A stretch of 64,000 nucleotides of DNA, from NCBI GenBank assembly GCA_030386875.1, contig CM059560.1, forward strand, positions 47,534,757 to 47,598,756, read 5' to 3'. Below the pieces are notes generated by a model. It was not told where the DNA came from, ran no database searches, and saw only the letters and a list, made by a program, of their open reading frames with translations. Positions within the stretch are counted from its first letter, which is position 1, and each line of letters opens with the position of its first letter. This document shows, in pieces, positions 1-11,586 of this stretch. The position numbers and the translations under genes are program-made. This DNA is from Morinoia aosen (Eukaryota; Arthropoda; Malacostraca; Amphipoda; Talitridae).

Positions 1-673
1 TCTGAGATTGTCAAGCTGGCATAGTAACATGAGCCTTAATGTCATAAGATTTTATAGATGCTCTTTTTCTTCCTTTTCACTGTTTCTTTATCGCTTGTGG
101 ATGGATTGTCTTTTCATGAAACCGGGTTTTCCCCTCATCCCAGTTAAAAATCTGTGTGGTGTCACCGTTTTTTTACACTCGTGCGCAGTAAGTGAAATTT
201 GATGTTAGTTCAGTGCAGTACAGTGCGGCAGTAGTTTACATTGCACCAAGTCAACTATGAGCGGTAGCAGTTAAGTGCTGCAAAAATTGCACGTGTGCGA
301 CTGCAGTATTTACTGGCTGGTATCACTAGCTTCCCACTGTAGTTCGGTGCCGCTCAGTGAAGTTCACTGGCGAAATTATTGCCATGACGCGCTCAGACAC
401 GAGGCTGTAAAACTGAGCGGACGTGATGTCTGTGAGGCTGCATAGCCAGTACCGCCTCACGCCACTGCAGTAGCGCTGTGTTGATTTTAATAAGAGTGGT
501 AAATTGATGTCGTAGCTGTAAATCAGTTCAGTAAACCTTCCTACATACATTTGTATGCGACTTTCACTTTACAGAGAATATCATTCAACAAGCGCTGTAA
601 TAATCGTACAAAAAAAACTCTCAATTGATTTATAATTCGTGAAGCTTGCACTGATGCCTGATGTGTTGCGCAG
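1..673. other. Syntaxin 5 intron (5' partial), no other feature seen
   Basis: This stretch precedes the first visible syntaxin 5 exon and ends in an acceptor (ttgcgcag). I find no recognisable coding exon or repeat in it, so the upstream exons of the gene are presumed to lie outside the window. Confidence 0.5.
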
Positions 674-848
674 AACCTGAAGAAGCAGGCAGAGCGGCGG
701 GACCAGTTCACTGGAGGCAGCAGCAGCAGCAGCGCACTTCTGCCCTCACCTGTGGGCAACAACGCCCACTCTGCCTCCGTGCTGCTGGCTGATGAAGCAA
801 AAGCCACCGCTGCTGCCAGAAGAACTGCTGTTGGCGGTAGACCCAATG
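674..848 (+). CDS. Syntaxin 5 exon (linker before SNARE motif)
   Basis: Acceptor ttgcgcag precedes AACCTGAAG; the donor is aatg/gtaaga at 849, leaving phase 1. It encodes the NLKKQAERRDQF motif typical of syntaxin 5, then a low-complexity linker whose serine run comes from a short (AGC)n tract at about 716-732. Part of the heterogeneous region between the Habc domain and the SNARE helix. Confidence 0.85.
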
Positions 849-3800
849 GTAAGATTTTATTTTTACCGCGTTAGGAGGGAGGGATGGATGTAGGCAAGTC
901 GTTAGGGCTGCCGCCAGGACTGCTGCTGGTGGTAGACCTAATAGTGAGATTTCCTTTTTACCGATGGAAGGAAGGAATGTAAAGGTAAGTCGTTGTTGCC
1001 AGTAGATGGCGGTTGGAGTAGATCTAATTATTATTTCTATTAAATGTGGTCGATTTAATGGCAATCTCATTATTTCTTTGTCTTAGCTTGGAGATAGGTT
1101 GATCTAATAGTGATTTGATCAGTTTACTACTGGTGATAGAGAAAAGCTTTATCAATGTAAAATTCATATTGGTATCAAGTTTGGCGAGTTCATTGATGCC
1201 TTGCATTTCCTTGAAAGGGGGATGCGAATTTGCTTACAGAGCATTGGACTGGCAATAGGTTTTGGCTAGGTTCGTTAAGTATGTGTATCGTATGCAAGGA
1301 AGGCTTGGCGTTTTCTGTAAGATACTGATAAATAAGCTTTTTGAGTTTGTTTTACTTGCCGTCTTTATTTCCTTTAGTTAAACCTTCTTTGCTATCTCTT
1401 TATTTTTCTTCTTTATATCTAACTTGCCTACTTCAAGGAGATGCAACCATTGTATCTTTGGGATGTGAGGTCCCGAGCTGATAGTTTAGCATGCCTTCCT
1501 TTTGTTGAAATTGAAAAGGTTTTTTGTTTTGTTACTGAGCACCTTTTTTTGGTTCACTGCTGTCCTTCCAGCTCATTTTCTTCAACTATTATCTTGTTTC
1601 TTGAACATTTTTTAATCTTGCTGTTTTTATGCGCAGTGTTCAGGGACAATGGGTGTAAGATTCCCCCGTATCTTTAATTCCACACTAAATGTTACATTCC
1701 TCTCTTTTCCCGTGAAAACTTGCCTACCTTTTGTAGTTAGAAGAATTAAACTAACTTAAAAACTAGTCTAATTCCTTAATAGTTGTTTCTATGCGCAACT
1801 TATCCTTTGTAGAAAAAAACATACCATGTGCATTGATTCCCCGTTTGCATTAGGACAGTCTTTTGTCTTTTTTCACTATCATCGCCGGGCGTTAGAAATT
1901 TAGTTGCCCACGTTTTAAGATCCTGTGAAATTAACCTCATAAAACCTTCTTTTTCTAAAGAAAAAACTTTCATGCTCGAAAAATTGTTTGTAAATTTGAA
2001 GTGGAGGCTACTGAATTTTAAATGCGTAAAATTTAAGCCTCTTGTGTACATTGAACTGCGGCAGCTGATTATAGTTTAGTATCGTTGCAAAAATTACTTT
2101 ACCTGACCTCATCTAAATTAGCGGCGAGTTGAAGGTGCACTAGGAATTTTTTTAATGTACTATAATGTTGATTTGTCCATAGAGATCATAATCTCAATTC
2201 TTAGTTTTTTACGCTTTTTCAAAATCTAAAAAATATGAATTTTTATGTCTAAATCAGTGTTTTGAAAGGTCCATTTAATTTTCATTGAAAATCTAATTTT
2301 TGAGCTAACCTATAAAAATATAATTTTGTGATACTGATTATTTAAGTCTATTTTGATGTGTTTCATTTAGTTGAAGATGACACTTTTCTGGTGATAACGT
2401 TAAGAAAGATCGTGACCGTTTCAATTAGCTAGTGAAATAAATGAAAAATTCTAGTGATAGTGCATGCAAGGCACTACACTGAGTGAATATTTTATTAATA
2501 ACGTTTTAGATTTTAAATTGCCCACAATGACGAAGTAATTTACGACGCCACTTCATCCATAAGCATATTTTTCTAACTAATATTGTAACACACACGATAG
2601 GAGGGATATAATTATTCTATATACTCGTATATGGGAATTCCTACTCCCAGAGGGAAGATGTGAGGCCCCAATCTCAAAGTAAGGTAGGCCTTCTTTTTGT
2701 TGAAGTGGAATATGTTCTTTGTTTTGTTTAGGACTATCGTTTTCGATAAACTGTTGTATTGTTTTTCAGCACCTACTTTTTTAACTTTTATCTTGTTTAA
2801 TAAACTCGCTTCTCTCAACTGTTTTCATTCGCAAGAGATTTTGTGTAGGATTACAGTTCGTGCATAGAATCTGTGTTCCCTTACTCCGTACGTGTTTCCT
2901 TCATTCTTCCTTTCTTAGGATCACTTAAGCTGTGGTTAGGGAGGCTTGAATTAACTAATCTAAGCTTATTATAAGACGGGCGTGCGCAATGTAGAACAGT
3001 TTTCCCGAGTGACGTTGTGACTGGGATTTGTAAATTAACCTACTGGTAGGAAAAGCATGAAGAAACGGTAAATGCTATGTTAAGGTGTTTGTAAAAACGC
3101 ACCGATTTTCATTTGCAGTAAACAGTGTTGGTGAAATTATTAATATTACATAGGAAAGACATGATTTTGAAAGAAACCGTTGCGATACGTCCATTAATTT
3201 TTTAAAGCAATATTAAAAGCACTTAACCTTTTAACGTCCACATTTTGTACTCATGTTACCGTTATCACAACCACAATCATTAAACTGGCACCGGCATCAG
3301 ATATTCATAGATTTCAGGATGAGGAAGGAATTGGCACTCGACAGTGCAGTCCAAAAAACACTTCAGGGAACTAATTTTACGAGAAATACAATGTATTGAG
3401 GCTATTTTTGAAGGAGGACTGTACAGTCCACTTGGGCGTTAAAGGGTTAAAATGATAAATTCTTCGCTGTTGCGCACTCTCGGTACTCGCACTCAGATGA
3501 ACGATATCCAACCAAATGAAAACTTTCGGGAACCATATCATGAAGTACAACTTTAACGTCTGCTCATCAAAAATCAGGTGTAATGTACAGTTCAAATTTT
3601 CTAAAGTTGTTCTTTATTCAGGAGCTACATTTGTTTACCATTTAATTTAATTTACTGACTTCGTAATATTTTCAATAGAAGCTTGAAGCAGAATTATATA
3701 GGCTTTGGGATTTAGTTGGAATTATCCAACTTAGCGGGCGAGTTGATAGTGTTTTGTAAGCTAAGTTAAAGAAGTGAAGACAAGTTTCCTACCTTAAATC

Positions 3801-6800
3801 TCTTTATTTAGCTTCAGTGTGTTGTGCAGAAGGCAGCATTTAGATTAAGGTTTTCTGTTTAGTGTTTTACGTTCCGTAATGTGCAGTGAACGAAAAGCCA
3901 AGGGTAGAATAGCACGAAAGTTGTTGGCGTGGAATGATGTTTTGTGTGACTTCAGTACAGTAAAGGACTCAAAATTTTAGCTCAGCAATAAATGTGTTTA
4001 CAAGAATCAAGAAAGCAACAGCGTTTTCTATAAATTACCTCTTTCGTCAGCATTTATCACGGGTTCAGATAGGCTGCACTGCGATCTTGGTAAAACGCTG
4101 TTTTATCCTCATTCTTGAATTGATTTTAATATTGTCACCTTACGGCAATTTCAGATAAAACCAAAACCACTTAGTATGAATTTTGAAGTCATTTTTTTTC
4201 TCTCATCTTCAACCCTCTCTGCTGCTTCGTTTTAAAAATTTCCCCTGAAACTTACCCAACTTTGATTACAGGCGATGTCGTACTCGACTTCGACGGGATC
4301 TCTGTTCCCCAAAGCAATTCGGGTTCCTACCAACAGCAGCTGCAGCTCATCGAAGAGCAAGATTCCCTCCTACAGTCACGCGCTGAGACCATGAAAACTA
4401 TCGAGTCTACCATAGTGGAGCTCGGTACCATGTTCACTCAACTCGCTGCTATGGTCAAAGAACAGGACGAGCTTGTGCATCGGTAAGCGTTTTTTTGTTC
4501 TTCATTCTGGGGGTGGTGGCTTAGTTTCTGAGTCATTGCATTCTGGTATATTCAATCTTTCTGCCTAATAAAATTTTCAATTGCCAAAGTTAATTACTTG
4601 TTATAGCTCGCCGTGGCACAGTGGTTAAGGGATCGGCCTTGTATGTTGGAGACGAGGGTTCGTATCCCGGCGCTGGCGCGGCGATTTTCCCCGTTGGGTA
4701 TAAGGGATAGCTCAAGCACAATACCCCACTCAACCCAGGTGTCGGAAATGGGTACCGGCTTTACGGGGGAACCGTCATGGTGTCCTATATATAGTGTTAG
4801 TTATAAGGCATTTGAAAAACCAATGCTGATCATATGTATCAGGCTTGATTGGAAATAAAGCATCCCAAAGATGCCGATGTTTGTTTGTTTTGTTTAGTGT
4901 CATCTGAAAGTTAATTTAATGGGGTAATATTATTCGGCTCTCTATTTAAGATGAAGAAATCTGTCAATGTGATATTTTATTCAATAAATCAGAAATATAA
5001 AACAAAATTTACGGCCGATATTGGTGGTTATTTCAGGATGCAACTCGCAATAATTAGAGCTCGGGTGAAGTGCAGAGTCAGAACGAACCTACCAGTCTTC
5101 GCGTCTTTGGATATTTGTTGCGCCAAGAAATGATCAGATTGGGACTAAAGTACGTAGGCATTCAAAAGTTGAATGTATTACGAACTACACTTGAAGACAG
5201 GAAAAGCAGTTTATTAATTATATCTAAAATTTTGGCTTCGTCAACTTGTACTCAAATTAATTTTTTTAAGCTGAGAACCGTCATTTTATTATATTCATCC
5301 TTACCTGAGATTTATATTTTAATTATGAGCTCTTTCGTTCGCAATATAACTATTGTGTCTATAGGAACTTGTGCTCTTTGAGGGAGGATGTCACGTCCCA
5401 AGCTGAAGGTTGGGGGGGTATTTCTTTCGTTGAAATAAAATGAATGCTTTTTTTGTGTGTTGTTACGGATCGTCTTCGTTCGTTTACTACTGTTTTCTTT
5501 TCAGCCCCTATTTCTTCATCGATTTTAAACATAAATCAACTTCCTTTAACGTTGTGTTTCTATGCCCAGAGTGTTTGGATTCACCTTGTGCATGTTCCTG
5601 TAATTCTAAAATATTGTTTCCCACCTTTTTCTCTTGGAAACTACTTTGTTGTGGTTAGGGAGGCTTAAACTATCGTGGAATATAATCCTAACCACAGTTT
5701 AAACTTACTTCACAGAGATTGCTATTTTTACTTGTCAACCTTTGCTGCGAGTTCGTTTGCCAGCTTCCATCTTACGTTCATCAACACAATTATTCTGTGA
5801 TTTTACCTAAGTTGTGCTTTCACTGCGTCTCAAATTAACTTGACTATTTTTAGAATCACGAAAACTTACGCATGTTTTGTTCACTGATGCTTCCAAATAA
5901 AACGAACCCAATTCTTTGCACACTGTAGCGATCCATACTAAAGTTTACCTCTAACACTGCTCGCTCGGAAATTCCATAATTTTTAATCTTTAAAATTTTT
6001 CATTCAATGTACGTGTATTCAAATTACTTTTTTATCATACAGACTAACAGAACCCGTAGATATTCTACGGTCAATATCATTGTAATGCTAGTTGGCCTGT
6101 GAAATAATTCCAACACAACCTATGCTAACTTAACCTATCTCAGCCTCACCTATCCTATCCTGTAACAACGTTACATATCTTACCCGTATGATCGTATCTA
6201 TCGCATCATTACCTCGACTAACGCATCCTAGCAGAACCCATGGAAATTCCAATACAATCTATTCTAACCCAATAATTTTGCTAGCAGGACCTGCGAGTCA
6301 TTCCAAGTTAATATTTTCACATTTCTAATTTCATTTTAATGGGATTCATGTGTTATTAATTTATGGTGTTTATGTAGTGAATAAATTAACAATCACTGAT
6401 TATCGTTCAACAACTTTGATGCCGTCCTAAAAAATTATATGAAACTACTATAATGCAACACCTGTTTGTGTGTATATCTATAGAATGAAAGACCCATTTA
6501 ACTTAAACACTCTCTTGCTGCTTCTCTTTGCTCTCTTTGCTCTCTGCTCCGTTGTTTTAGACGGACAAAACTGTTCAACTCTTTTTAATCGGATGTAAAA
6601 TGGCAAATTGAATTTTCTCTGTTAATAAGGGATGTAATCTTTGAGATTGGAAGTTTGTGATCAAACCGAAATGATCGTATTTATTGATGAAGGGTGTGAT
6701 ACACGTAAAATACATTTAGTTACAAGCGTATTAATACATAGATTCTTCTGTTATTACTTGTATCTAATACTCGTATATATTTTCAGCTGCACCTAACCCT

Positions 6801-7051
6801 TTATATAATTTGCCCACTCGCTTTTGTGAAGAGGGGCATCTCATCCAACTCTTCGAAAAACTTTATGTATGCATGTTCAAATTTGTTGCAGAATCGACGC
6901 GAACGTTGACGACGCAGAGATGAATGTGGAAGCAGCTCACACAGAGTTGTTGAAGTACTTCCGATCTGTATCTTCTAATCGCTGGCTGATGTTCAAAGTC
7001 TTCGGAATAGTCATTGCGTTCTTCATCATATTCGTGGTGTTCATGGCGTAA
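674..7051 (+). CDS. Syntaxin 5 (Golgi Qa-SNARE), 3' part; join 674-848, 4272-4482, 6892-7051
   Basis: The three exons splice in frame (phase 1, then phase 2) to give 181 residues ending in TAA at 7049-7051. The product matches the C-terminal half of syntaxin 5, the Qa-SNARE of ER-to-Golgi and intra-Golgi vesicle fusion. Visible in order: a linker with NLKKQAERRDQF and a serine run, a QLQLIEEQDSLLQSRAETM segment, the SNARE helix beginning ESTIVELG with the central glutamine in KEQDEL, then a C-terminal membrane anchor from WLMFKVF to the end. Introns have normal GT-AG ends. Family members are roughly 300-350 residues, so about half the protein, including the N-terminal regulatory helices, lies upstream. 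The gene converges with SUV39H. Identification is confident because the SNARE core and tail anchor are both diagnostic. Confidence 0.95.
1434..1742 (+). mobile_element. Retroposon family A copy (diverged)
   Basis: Shares with the intact copy at 7853-8206 the blocks tgtgaggtcc.gagctgA, ccttc.ttttgttgaaat, ggttcactgctgtcc and the terminal actaaatg..cctc stretch. Old and diverged. Sense strand equals the syntaxin 5 strand. Confidence 0.7.
2598..2968 (+). mobile_element. Retroposon family A copy
   Basis: Carries the family head (ggatataattattctata), the aggtaggccttctttttgttg block, tttttcagcacctac and the end gtggttagggaggct followed by a CTAAT-like tail. Sense orientation relative to syntaxin 5. 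Confidence 0.8.
4004..4079 (+). repeat. Left arm of inverted repeat bracketing syntaxin 5 exons
   Basis: A 76-bp arm starting gaatcaagaaagcaacagcg. Its reverse complement is at 7147-7223 with three substitutions and one indel by eye. The arms flank the exons at 4272-4482 and 6892-7051. The pair could be two inverted copies of a dispersed repeat or the termini of a larger mobile unit. Confidence 0.85.
4272..4482 (+). CDS. Syntaxin 5 exon (first part of SNARE motif)
   Basis: Starts after ttacag in phase 1 (completing a Gly codon) and ends cg/gtaagc in phase 2. It encodes the acidic linker, the QLQLIEEQD segment and most of the SNARE heptads through KEQDELVHR, including the zero-layer glutamine. 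Confidence 0.95.
4606..4898 (+). mobile_element. tRNA-derived SINE, copy 1
   Basis: The head is tRNA-like, with an A box tggcacagtgg at 4614-4624 and a B box ggttcgtatcc at 4657-4667, spaced as in tRNA genes. The tRNA-unrelated body follows and the 3' tail reads tttgtttgttttg. A second copy in the opposite orientation is at 62806-63113, with the same head, body and tail. Such elements are transcribed by Pol III and mobilised by a LINE. No clean target duplication was identified here. Confidence 0.9.
5345..5675 (+). mobile_element. Retroposon family A copy
   Basis: Recognisable head (ctattgtgtctataggaact), centre (gttgaaataaaatg, ttttcagcccctatttcttc) and end (gtggttagggaggcttaaac). Sense orientation relative to syntaxin 5. 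Confidence 0.8.
6100..6200. repeat. Degenerate cctatc/aacctat short repeats
   Basis: A run of variants of aacctatc, ttaacctatc and cctatcctat. Too degenerate to call telomeric; a low-complexity tract. Confidence 0.35.
6892..7051 (+). CDS. Syntaxin 5 terminal exon (SNARE end and membrane anchor)
   Basis: Starts after gttgcag in phase 2 and ends at TAA. It encodes the rest of the SNARE helix (IDANVDDAEMNVEAAH), the short juxtamembrane LLKYFRSVSSNRW and a single hydrophobic tail anchor of about 20 residues, so the protein is inserted post-translationally with its C-terminus in the Golgi lumen. Confidence 0.96.
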
Positions 7052-7146
7052 TGAGCCATAGAAGGTATGCCTTATCTTGACCACAGACCGATCAGTGTGA
7101 CACGTGGAAGTGATTGGAGTCCGTTTCCGTGCTTACTTTTTGTGAG

Positions 7147-7223
7147 GTGCAGCCTAATCTAAACCCGTGATAAATGTTGACGAAAGAGGTGATTTATAGA
7201 AAACGCTGTTGCTTTCTTGATTC
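7147..7223 (+). repeat. Right arm of inverted repeat, in the syntaxin 5 3' UTR
   Basis: Reverse complement of 4004-4079, beginning 95 bp after the stop codon. In a transcript running through both arms they could pair over about 76 bp. Confidence 0.85.
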
Positions 7224-7852
7224 GTTAAATATTGTAACAACGTGAGAATATCATTGCAAAAAATATGAAAAATTTGAAGTTCTGTAGTTTTTTCTCATTT
7301 CATTTTAAATACCGCTCTTTATTTTATCGCTATCGCTCTTTCAAGTTGCATATGTGTCAAAATTTTGTCAAAAATCAATTTGGTTCATGTGAACCATGTA
7401 AATCCTCCGTCGTTTAATTTCGAGTTCGATTTGAAGCACAGCAACGTGGCAGAAAGATAAACCCGTAGTATACGCTCTAGGCCTCATTTCCAAATTGCTG
7501 AATCCGTGCATAATTTTTTTTCGGAATGTCGTGTATTTTTGCTCCGATTGACAGAATTGCATTCTCGTTGCTGATGTGGCTAAATTGTATCGTGCCTCGT
7601 TACCAATGAATTTAAAAATATGCATTTCACTGTATCCAAAATGTTACATTAATTTCTTCCGGAAATGAGTTGCTGTTTTACGAGAGCGCAGAACAAAAAA
7701 TTTATGCTTCGTAGTATTCGATCCTCGCTGGATTTGTTCTAGGGAAATGTGGTTTCATAATTTGCATAAACGAAGAGTCTTCAATGTATGGTAAAAAATA
7801 CAGCATATACAACATCACTTAATAATTTTCTTAATTTGCACTGATCTAGCCC

Positions 7853-8206
7853 CCCCTCAGGGGGATACAATTATTGTATCTATGGGAACTAGCGCTCCCA
7901 GGGGGACAATGTGAGGGCCTGAGCTGAGAGTTAGGTAGGCCTTCTTTTTGTTGAAATAAAATGTTTTTGTTATGTTAAGGACCACCTTTTCTCGGTTCAC
8001 TGCTGTCCTGTTTTTCAGCACCTACTACTGTCTTCTTCAACTTTGGTCTTGTTTCATAATCTTCTTTCACAACTAACTGTTTCTATGCCTTTCTGCGTAG
8101 ATTCCGCGTTTCCTTAACTCCATACTAAATGGTGCCTTCCTCCTTCCTCTTTGGATCGCAATTGTTGCTGGGTAGGGAGGCTAAAACTAACGACTAATCT
8201 AATCTA
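7853..8206 (+). mobile_element. Retroposon family A, intact copy with 13-bp target duplication
   Basis: Reference + strand copy. It starts cccctcagggggatacaa with the palindrome gatacaattattgtatc, and ends ttagggaggc.. followed by a tail of actaa/ctaat units. It is bounded by perfect direct repeats actgatctagccc at 7840-7852 and 8207-8219. Long target duplications, no terminal inverted repeats and a short simple tail indicate LINE-type retroposition (SINE-like). No convincing tRNA, 5S or 7SL head is visible. Confidence 0.85.
7955..7960 (+). promoter_or_regulatory. Candidate poly(A) signal AATAAA
   Basis: First AATAAA that I find downstream of the syntaxin 5 stop codon, inside the family A copy. 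Whether the gene uses it is unknown. Confidence 0.3.
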
Positions 8207-11033
8207 ACTGATCTAGCCCAATTCGGTTAGACTCAGATTATCAGGAATTGCGTTGAGGCGCCGATTAAAACTTCAGTGATGCCTTTGTGTACATCGTTCC
8301 ATTCCTATTGTTAGCTTAGGATTTAAATATGCCCAATTTATCCATCTCCGTCATTGGTGACTTTGTGCTTGAATAGAAAACTCGATCCCAGTAGCTGGGA
8401 TTTAACAATGACAAGATGAATGGGAAATATTGTGCTTCTGCGCTGCGTTCTAGTGAACCTGTGAACTGAAGTGCACTCTGTTAATTAACTACTAAATTAT
8501 TAATGCTCGTGTATATATTACAGTGCGATTTTTTTAATAATATCGCACGTATTAAATAAGTTGGTGACAACAAACACGCGGTTGATAGGGCCAGCAACAG
8601 TGAACACGGTTCATATCCGAGTGAGAGTCAAGTTTATACTGTCGCTCTGCTTATGTTAATCCATTAAACATTGTATTTTTTTATTCTTTTTTTTTTTTTC
8701 CAAGTAGTTCTATGGGGTTATTTTCTATTCTGGTTATTGTTCTGTACGTGTGCATAGCTGACTCATAGTACATAGTTGACTCATAGAAGTTGTTTTTGAA
8801 TATTTATCATGTTTATATAACACTATCATTATTGCAAAGATATATGCGTTTTATAGAGGATTTGTAAATGTGTATAGCATGTCATTCAATCAGTGCTAAT
8901 CACTGAATACAAGTGCATAGATGAACTTCGAAGTGTAGAAAATTCAACTTTCAATTTCCGAACGCCGAATGCCTTTCTTTTATTCTATGCGAATATATAC
9001 TCGTAGTCCGTTCATCTAATAAGCCATGACGTGTGAACAACCAGCTGTGTACGCTGGTTGTTCTCCAGTAACACCTATTTCGCTTATTCTGAAAATTTTT
9101 CCAACGTTGAAATTGAAATGAAGTATTTGAATTTGATTGTGCGTAGACTTTATGATCTGTTGATTATTAAAGATGAGCATCTGTCGACAATTTCTTTAAT
9201 TTTCTCGGAAGAGGGGAACTTCTATTAAAAATTCCTTTAACTGTGCAGTGCCTTAATTGTACATAACTCACCGCTATGCACGAAACTCATGATTGTCAAC
9301 ACTATTAAATAATCCTTCATTTATCGATTGCCCTACGATTATTTTTATGGGTTTTTATTTAGTTGTTTCAATTATTAGCGCCTAGCGGTGCTTGTATGTG
9401 AAGCGTTACTGTGTTTTTGGCGTAAATTTTCATGATATCAATGTAAATTAGTGGTTAAAATGCAAAACGAATTAATTATTTCAACGAAATGAAATAGCAG
9501 TGCTCTTTTTTTTGCAAAGGTATATGACGATATATGTAAAACAAATTGGTAAATAGAAATCTATTAATATCTGACACTAAAAATACGATAATAGTCAGCC
9601 AAAGTACAGCAGATACTGAAGCTTGAAAATTATAAATGTGATGCCATTCAAAGACACGCATAAATCGAAAACTAATTCGACCATTGTTCATTCTTCGTGT
9701 ACATCAACCAGTTATTTTCGATTAACAAAACGAAAATCTTTATGTAGTAATTTACTTCAACATTACAAACTGACGAAAGGATAATTAAAGAAAAATTATT
9801 CATGAAAGGCTTAACATAACAATCTTTCATGAGATACCTATTGATCAGAAAAAGAACTAACAAAGAACTGCAGATTGATGATAGGGTGCAAAAATTAACA
9901 GAAAAATATCAGTCATAACGAATGACACTCGAACAAATGTTGAAATTTTTTGAAACGTTGGCAAGAAGATCAATTCTCTGCCAGATCAAGAAAAGTAAAT
10001 TAATTAAAAATGATGCATATTAAAGGGCCTTTGGCTCCCTTCACAAACCATGGAACTACACAACGTTCAGGCGTCAATCAAGCGTACGATTTTCAGCCTC
10101 ACAGTCAGGTTTCTAAGCTTGTTCATATTGACGTGAAATACCCATTTAGGAAACTTCAATTTTGAATACAACCACTAAAAGATAAGAGTTGATTCTCATA
10201 CCATAATATAAGTGAAAATTTTCAACAGAATTCATGGTGTACACAATAGTCACCATCAATTCAATTCTACGCCTACTCTCAACTACAACTCTGAAGCATC
10301 AATTTGCAGCCCTTAGGAAAACTTATTGAAAAACAACAGGAATCGACAACTAAAAAGTCAAAACTATAAAATTAGAAGTATCCTCAATTTCGCAACGTGA
10401 GAAGCAACCAGTCCTTTGCACCTCAATTCATTTTTCAAGGTATCTCGCTCCGACAATTAACTAATAATTACTAGCCTTAACAATAACAAATGAACTCATT
10501 CCTTTGTTTAATTAAAATGAAAATAATCAGAAAATATGAGCCCAGTGAAATGAGTTAGGGCTCTGTGCTAAAAAAAAGTTGCAATGAATATCCAGGCTTT
10601 TAATTGATATGAGAATACAAAAAGTCTCGGCCACTTCAGCTTTGGTAGTAAGGCACAAAACCATACTATCGTTCGCAAAGATAAGTAATTTTCAAATATC
10701 AACTCAATGCAAGCAGAAACGATGTATTCCATTAAAAAATATAAAAATAAAAGCGTCCCAACGATTCGTCATCGAAAAATATCCCTGCACAGTTCATGTT
10801 TCTAAACCACAGACTCAGAAACCGAACAACTGACAAAAAAAATCAGACTAAAGTTGTCCCTGTCAATTGCCATGCACAACCATAAATTCAGTTGCAGCGA
10901 AATATTTAGAAAGCCAAAATTAAAGAGAATGTTCAGATTTGCTTCGATTACGCTATACAGAAACAAAAATAATAAAACCGCTCTGAAAACGGCTCTTTCG
11001 TAAATCTCAAGGCTTTTTTTAGAACAGATAACT

Positions 11034-11100
11034 TAGTTAAAGCCTCCTTAACCACAACAAACACGTTTCCAAGAGAGGAAATCTCTCAAAGTCATCGAGA
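11034..11100 (-). mobile_element. Retroposon family A fragment
   Basis: On the + strand reads agcctccttaaccacaac.. gtttccaagagaggaa, the reverse complement of the family 3' end. Lies just beyond the SUV39H stop codon, in the sense orientation of that gene. Confidence 0.65.
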
Positions 11101-11407
11101 GAAGAATGCAAGAACTAAAAAATATAAAGTCGTAAGGACTGTTACACGCCTGATTGCAAGGCGACTCCACTCTAAAAGACTACTGAATAAACTCAACAGC
11201 GTGTGACAAACCTTGCAATTCCAGCGACCGGCACATCGGCCGCTGGTGCTCAGCCACTCAATTTGGTTTGACAGTTGAAATATTTGACCGAAATCTAATT
11301 ACCATCTGATAAATGAGTAACACTGAAAGTTTAAGTACTGCCAAACCACCCTAACATAATGCTAACTATGGAAAAGCCCTCACTCTATTACTCTCTTTGA
11401 ACAGTAG

Positions 11408-11586
11408 TTAGAAGAAGTACTTGCGGCAATTCGCCGCGCCACAGAGACACTTCGTTTTACCGTTGGCGTGGCCGCGCTTCGGCGTCTTCTTCGCTGCCGA
11501 ATCCAGGATTCCTTTCTCACAGTCACCGACTGCATCGCTCTTCGGAGTCCGGGTCAAATTGGGTGAGCCATAGTCCCCTGAGCCGT
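11408..11586 (-). CDS. SUV39H last exon (post-SET)
   Basis: Acceptor tattcttag; 59 codons to TAA at 11408-11410. A low-complexity spacer rich in Lys, Ser and Thr is followed by the zinc-binding post-SET motif [13 protein letters not shown], whose cysteines complete the SET active-site channel. The preceding NHSC cysteine is intact, so the post-SET zinc site can form. Confidence 0.94.

Larger units (their letters stand above)
849..4271 (+). other. Syntaxin 5 intron
   Basis: Large intron with two copies of retroposon family A (about 1434-1742 and 2598-2968) and the left arm of a long inverted repeat at 4004-4079. The rest is unremarkable AT-rich sequence. Acceptor is ttgattacag at 4271. Confidence 0.8.
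4483..6891 (+). other. Syntaxin 5 intron
   Basis: Contains a tRNA-derived SINE (4606-4898) and a retroposon family A copy (5345-5675). At about 6110-6240 there is a patch of degenerate cctatc/aacctat pentamers. Acceptor tttgttgcag at 6891. Confidence 0.75.
7052..11407. other. Convergent intergenic region between syntaxin 5 and SUV39H
   Basis: Holds the syntaxin 5 3' UTR with the right arm of the inverted repeat (7147-7223), one intact retroposon family A copy (7853-8206), and from about 8.2 to 11.0 kb plain AT-rich DNA in which I see no exon. A short family A fragment of the opposite orientation lies at 11034-11100, near the SUV39H stop. Confidence 0.7.

Noticed and set aside
708..1206. Minus-strand open frames opposite the first syntaxin 5 exon
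   Set aside because: Antisense shadows of a confirmed exon and a low-complexity tract.
4606..4680. Possible functional tRNA gene
   Set aside because: A and B boxes are present, but the sequence continues into a shared SINE body and tail, and no full cloverleaf with a paired acceptor stem is evident.
6100..6200. Internal telomere-like repeat
   Set aside because: Units vary (cctatc, aacctat, cctatcc) and never form a regular (CCTAA)n run.
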